Of a DNA stretch of 32,056 nt, positions 31,675-32,056 are shown piece after piece; position 1 is the stretch's first letter, and each line of letters opens with the position of its first letter. A model generated the notes under the pieces. The model searched no databases. It was not told where the DNA came from and saw only the letters and a list, made by a program, of their open reading frames with translations. The DNA is from Lentisphaeria bacterium (GTDB taxonomy: Bacteria > Verrucomicrobiota > Lentisphaeria > Victivallales > UBA1829): positions 1 through 32,056 of the forward strand of contig JAGBXB010000109.1 in NCBI GenBank assembly GCA_017629515.1, in the 5' to 3' direction. The translations under genes were made by a program, and so were the position numbers.

Positions 31675-31762
31675 AAAAGCCATGTTGTTTTTCATAAAGC
31701 GACTGTGAGCTCAAAAAAGAGTGAGTGAAATAAAAAAACTCAAAATTTTTTTGAAAAAACAT

Positions 31763-31790
31763 TTGACAAAGTGAAAAATGATGCTAAATT
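31763..31790 (+). promoter_or_regulatory. rRNA-type promoter P2
   Basis: TTGACA at 31763-31768, 16 bases, TAAATT at 31785-31790 in the context ATGCTAAATTAAAT, preceded by A/T tracts like an UP element. Confidence 0.78.
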
Positions 31791-31881
31791 AAATATCCGT
31801 TGCCGCTGATCGCCGGAAGAGTCCGGTTGAAGTGGTGACAGTGCTGAAAAAAGAAATTTTGAAAAATTTTCAAAAAAGTAT

Positions 31882-31909
31882 TTGACAAAACACAAAAGTA
31901 TGCTAAATT
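31882..31909 (+). promoter_or_regulatory. rRNA-type promoter P3
   Basis: TTGACA at 31882-31887, 16 bases, TAAATT at 31904-31909 in the same ATGCTAAATTAAAT context as P2, again with A/T tracts upstream. Confidence 0.78.
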
Positions 31910-31940
31910 AAATCTCACGCTAAAATTTCTGGCGTAGATG

Positions 31941-32056
31941 AAATAGACCGGTTGAAACCGGTGATCTTTGAAAATTGAATAGTGCGATGAGCCTAAAAGT
32001 CAGGTTTGAGATCATTAGATCATAGAACCGTAGTAACGAAAAATAAATCTGGAACG
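31941..32056 (+). promoter_or_regulatory. Pre-16S rRNA leader with hairpin and boxA-like site
   Basis: ACCGGT-TGAA-ACCGGT hairpin (31947-31962), then ATCTTTGAAAATTGAATA (31964-31981), which resembles the CTTTGAAAA(C/T)TGAATA leader element common before bacterial 16S genes and linked to antitermination. The rest up to the window end is non-coding leader. The 31463-32056 gap holds these elements and the promoters; no tRNA or small gene is visible. The 16S gene itself is expected beyond the edge. Confidence 0.7.

Overview
The window looks like chromosomal DNA from a strictly anaerobic bacterium. Evidence is a pyruvate:ferredoxin oxidoreductase, a TM1266-type [FeFe]-hydrogenase-system regulator, oxygen-sensitive nitrogenase-like reductases and Hyp maturation factors. 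The mix of an alpha-L-rhamnosidase, a Gfo/Idh/MocA dehydrogenase with a TIM-barrel sugar isomerase, and McsA/McsB outside a ctsR/clpC operon makes me lean to a gut or sediment member of the PVC group (Lentisphaerota/Victivallis-like). That placement is inference. Genes use the standard code, with many TGA stops. Most promoters I can see share the form TTGnnn, a 16-base spacer, then TATATT.

Layout. 1-2302: 3' end of nifJ and its terminator. 2443-6429: an esterase-like hydrolase, a secreted protein of unknown function and a U32 'peptidase' (RlhA-like), tightly packed. 6477-7196: rpsT with terminator, then a small TSCPD protein. 7199-9972: a GH78 alpha-L-rhamnosidase. 9999-10308: a TM1266-family regulator. 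10320-10424: a leader with mutually exclusive hairpins ending in a terminator, probably an attenuator or riboswitch.

10438-21462 is the centrepiece: ten consecutive same-strand genes, almost all overlapping or separated by a few bases. They are two complete nitrogenase-like sets (H1-D1-K1 and H2-D2-K2) followed directly by hypF (broken by a -1 frameshift), hypC, hypD and hypE. No hydrogenase structural gene, hypA, hypB, nifB, nifE or nifN lies in the window. By eye the component-1 subunits keep cysteines for a simple Fe-S cluster, lack the third K-side P-cluster cysteine, and lack the FeMo-cofactor cysteine. They are therefore unlikely to fix nitrogen. Physical coupling to the Fe(CN)2CO-making Hyp proteins suggests a redox system of unknown substrate linked to that cofactor.

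21487-25955: a terminator, a divergent cupin gene on the minus strand, and a plus-strand mcsA-mcsB-sensor kinase operon. 25963-28102: a minus-strand operon of a Gfo/Idh/MocA oxidoreductase and a sugar isomerase, with an operator-like inverted repeat over its promoter. 28226-31155: a small conserved protein, rsmI, a DUF523 gene, an S24-like/helix-turn-helix regulator with direct repeats at its promoter, and an acidic zinc-ribbon protein. 31235-31462: a second copy of the small conserved protein, interrupted by TGA where its paralogue has Trp. 31647-32056: three rRNA-type promoters and a boxA-like leader, so a 16S rRNA gene should begin just past the window.
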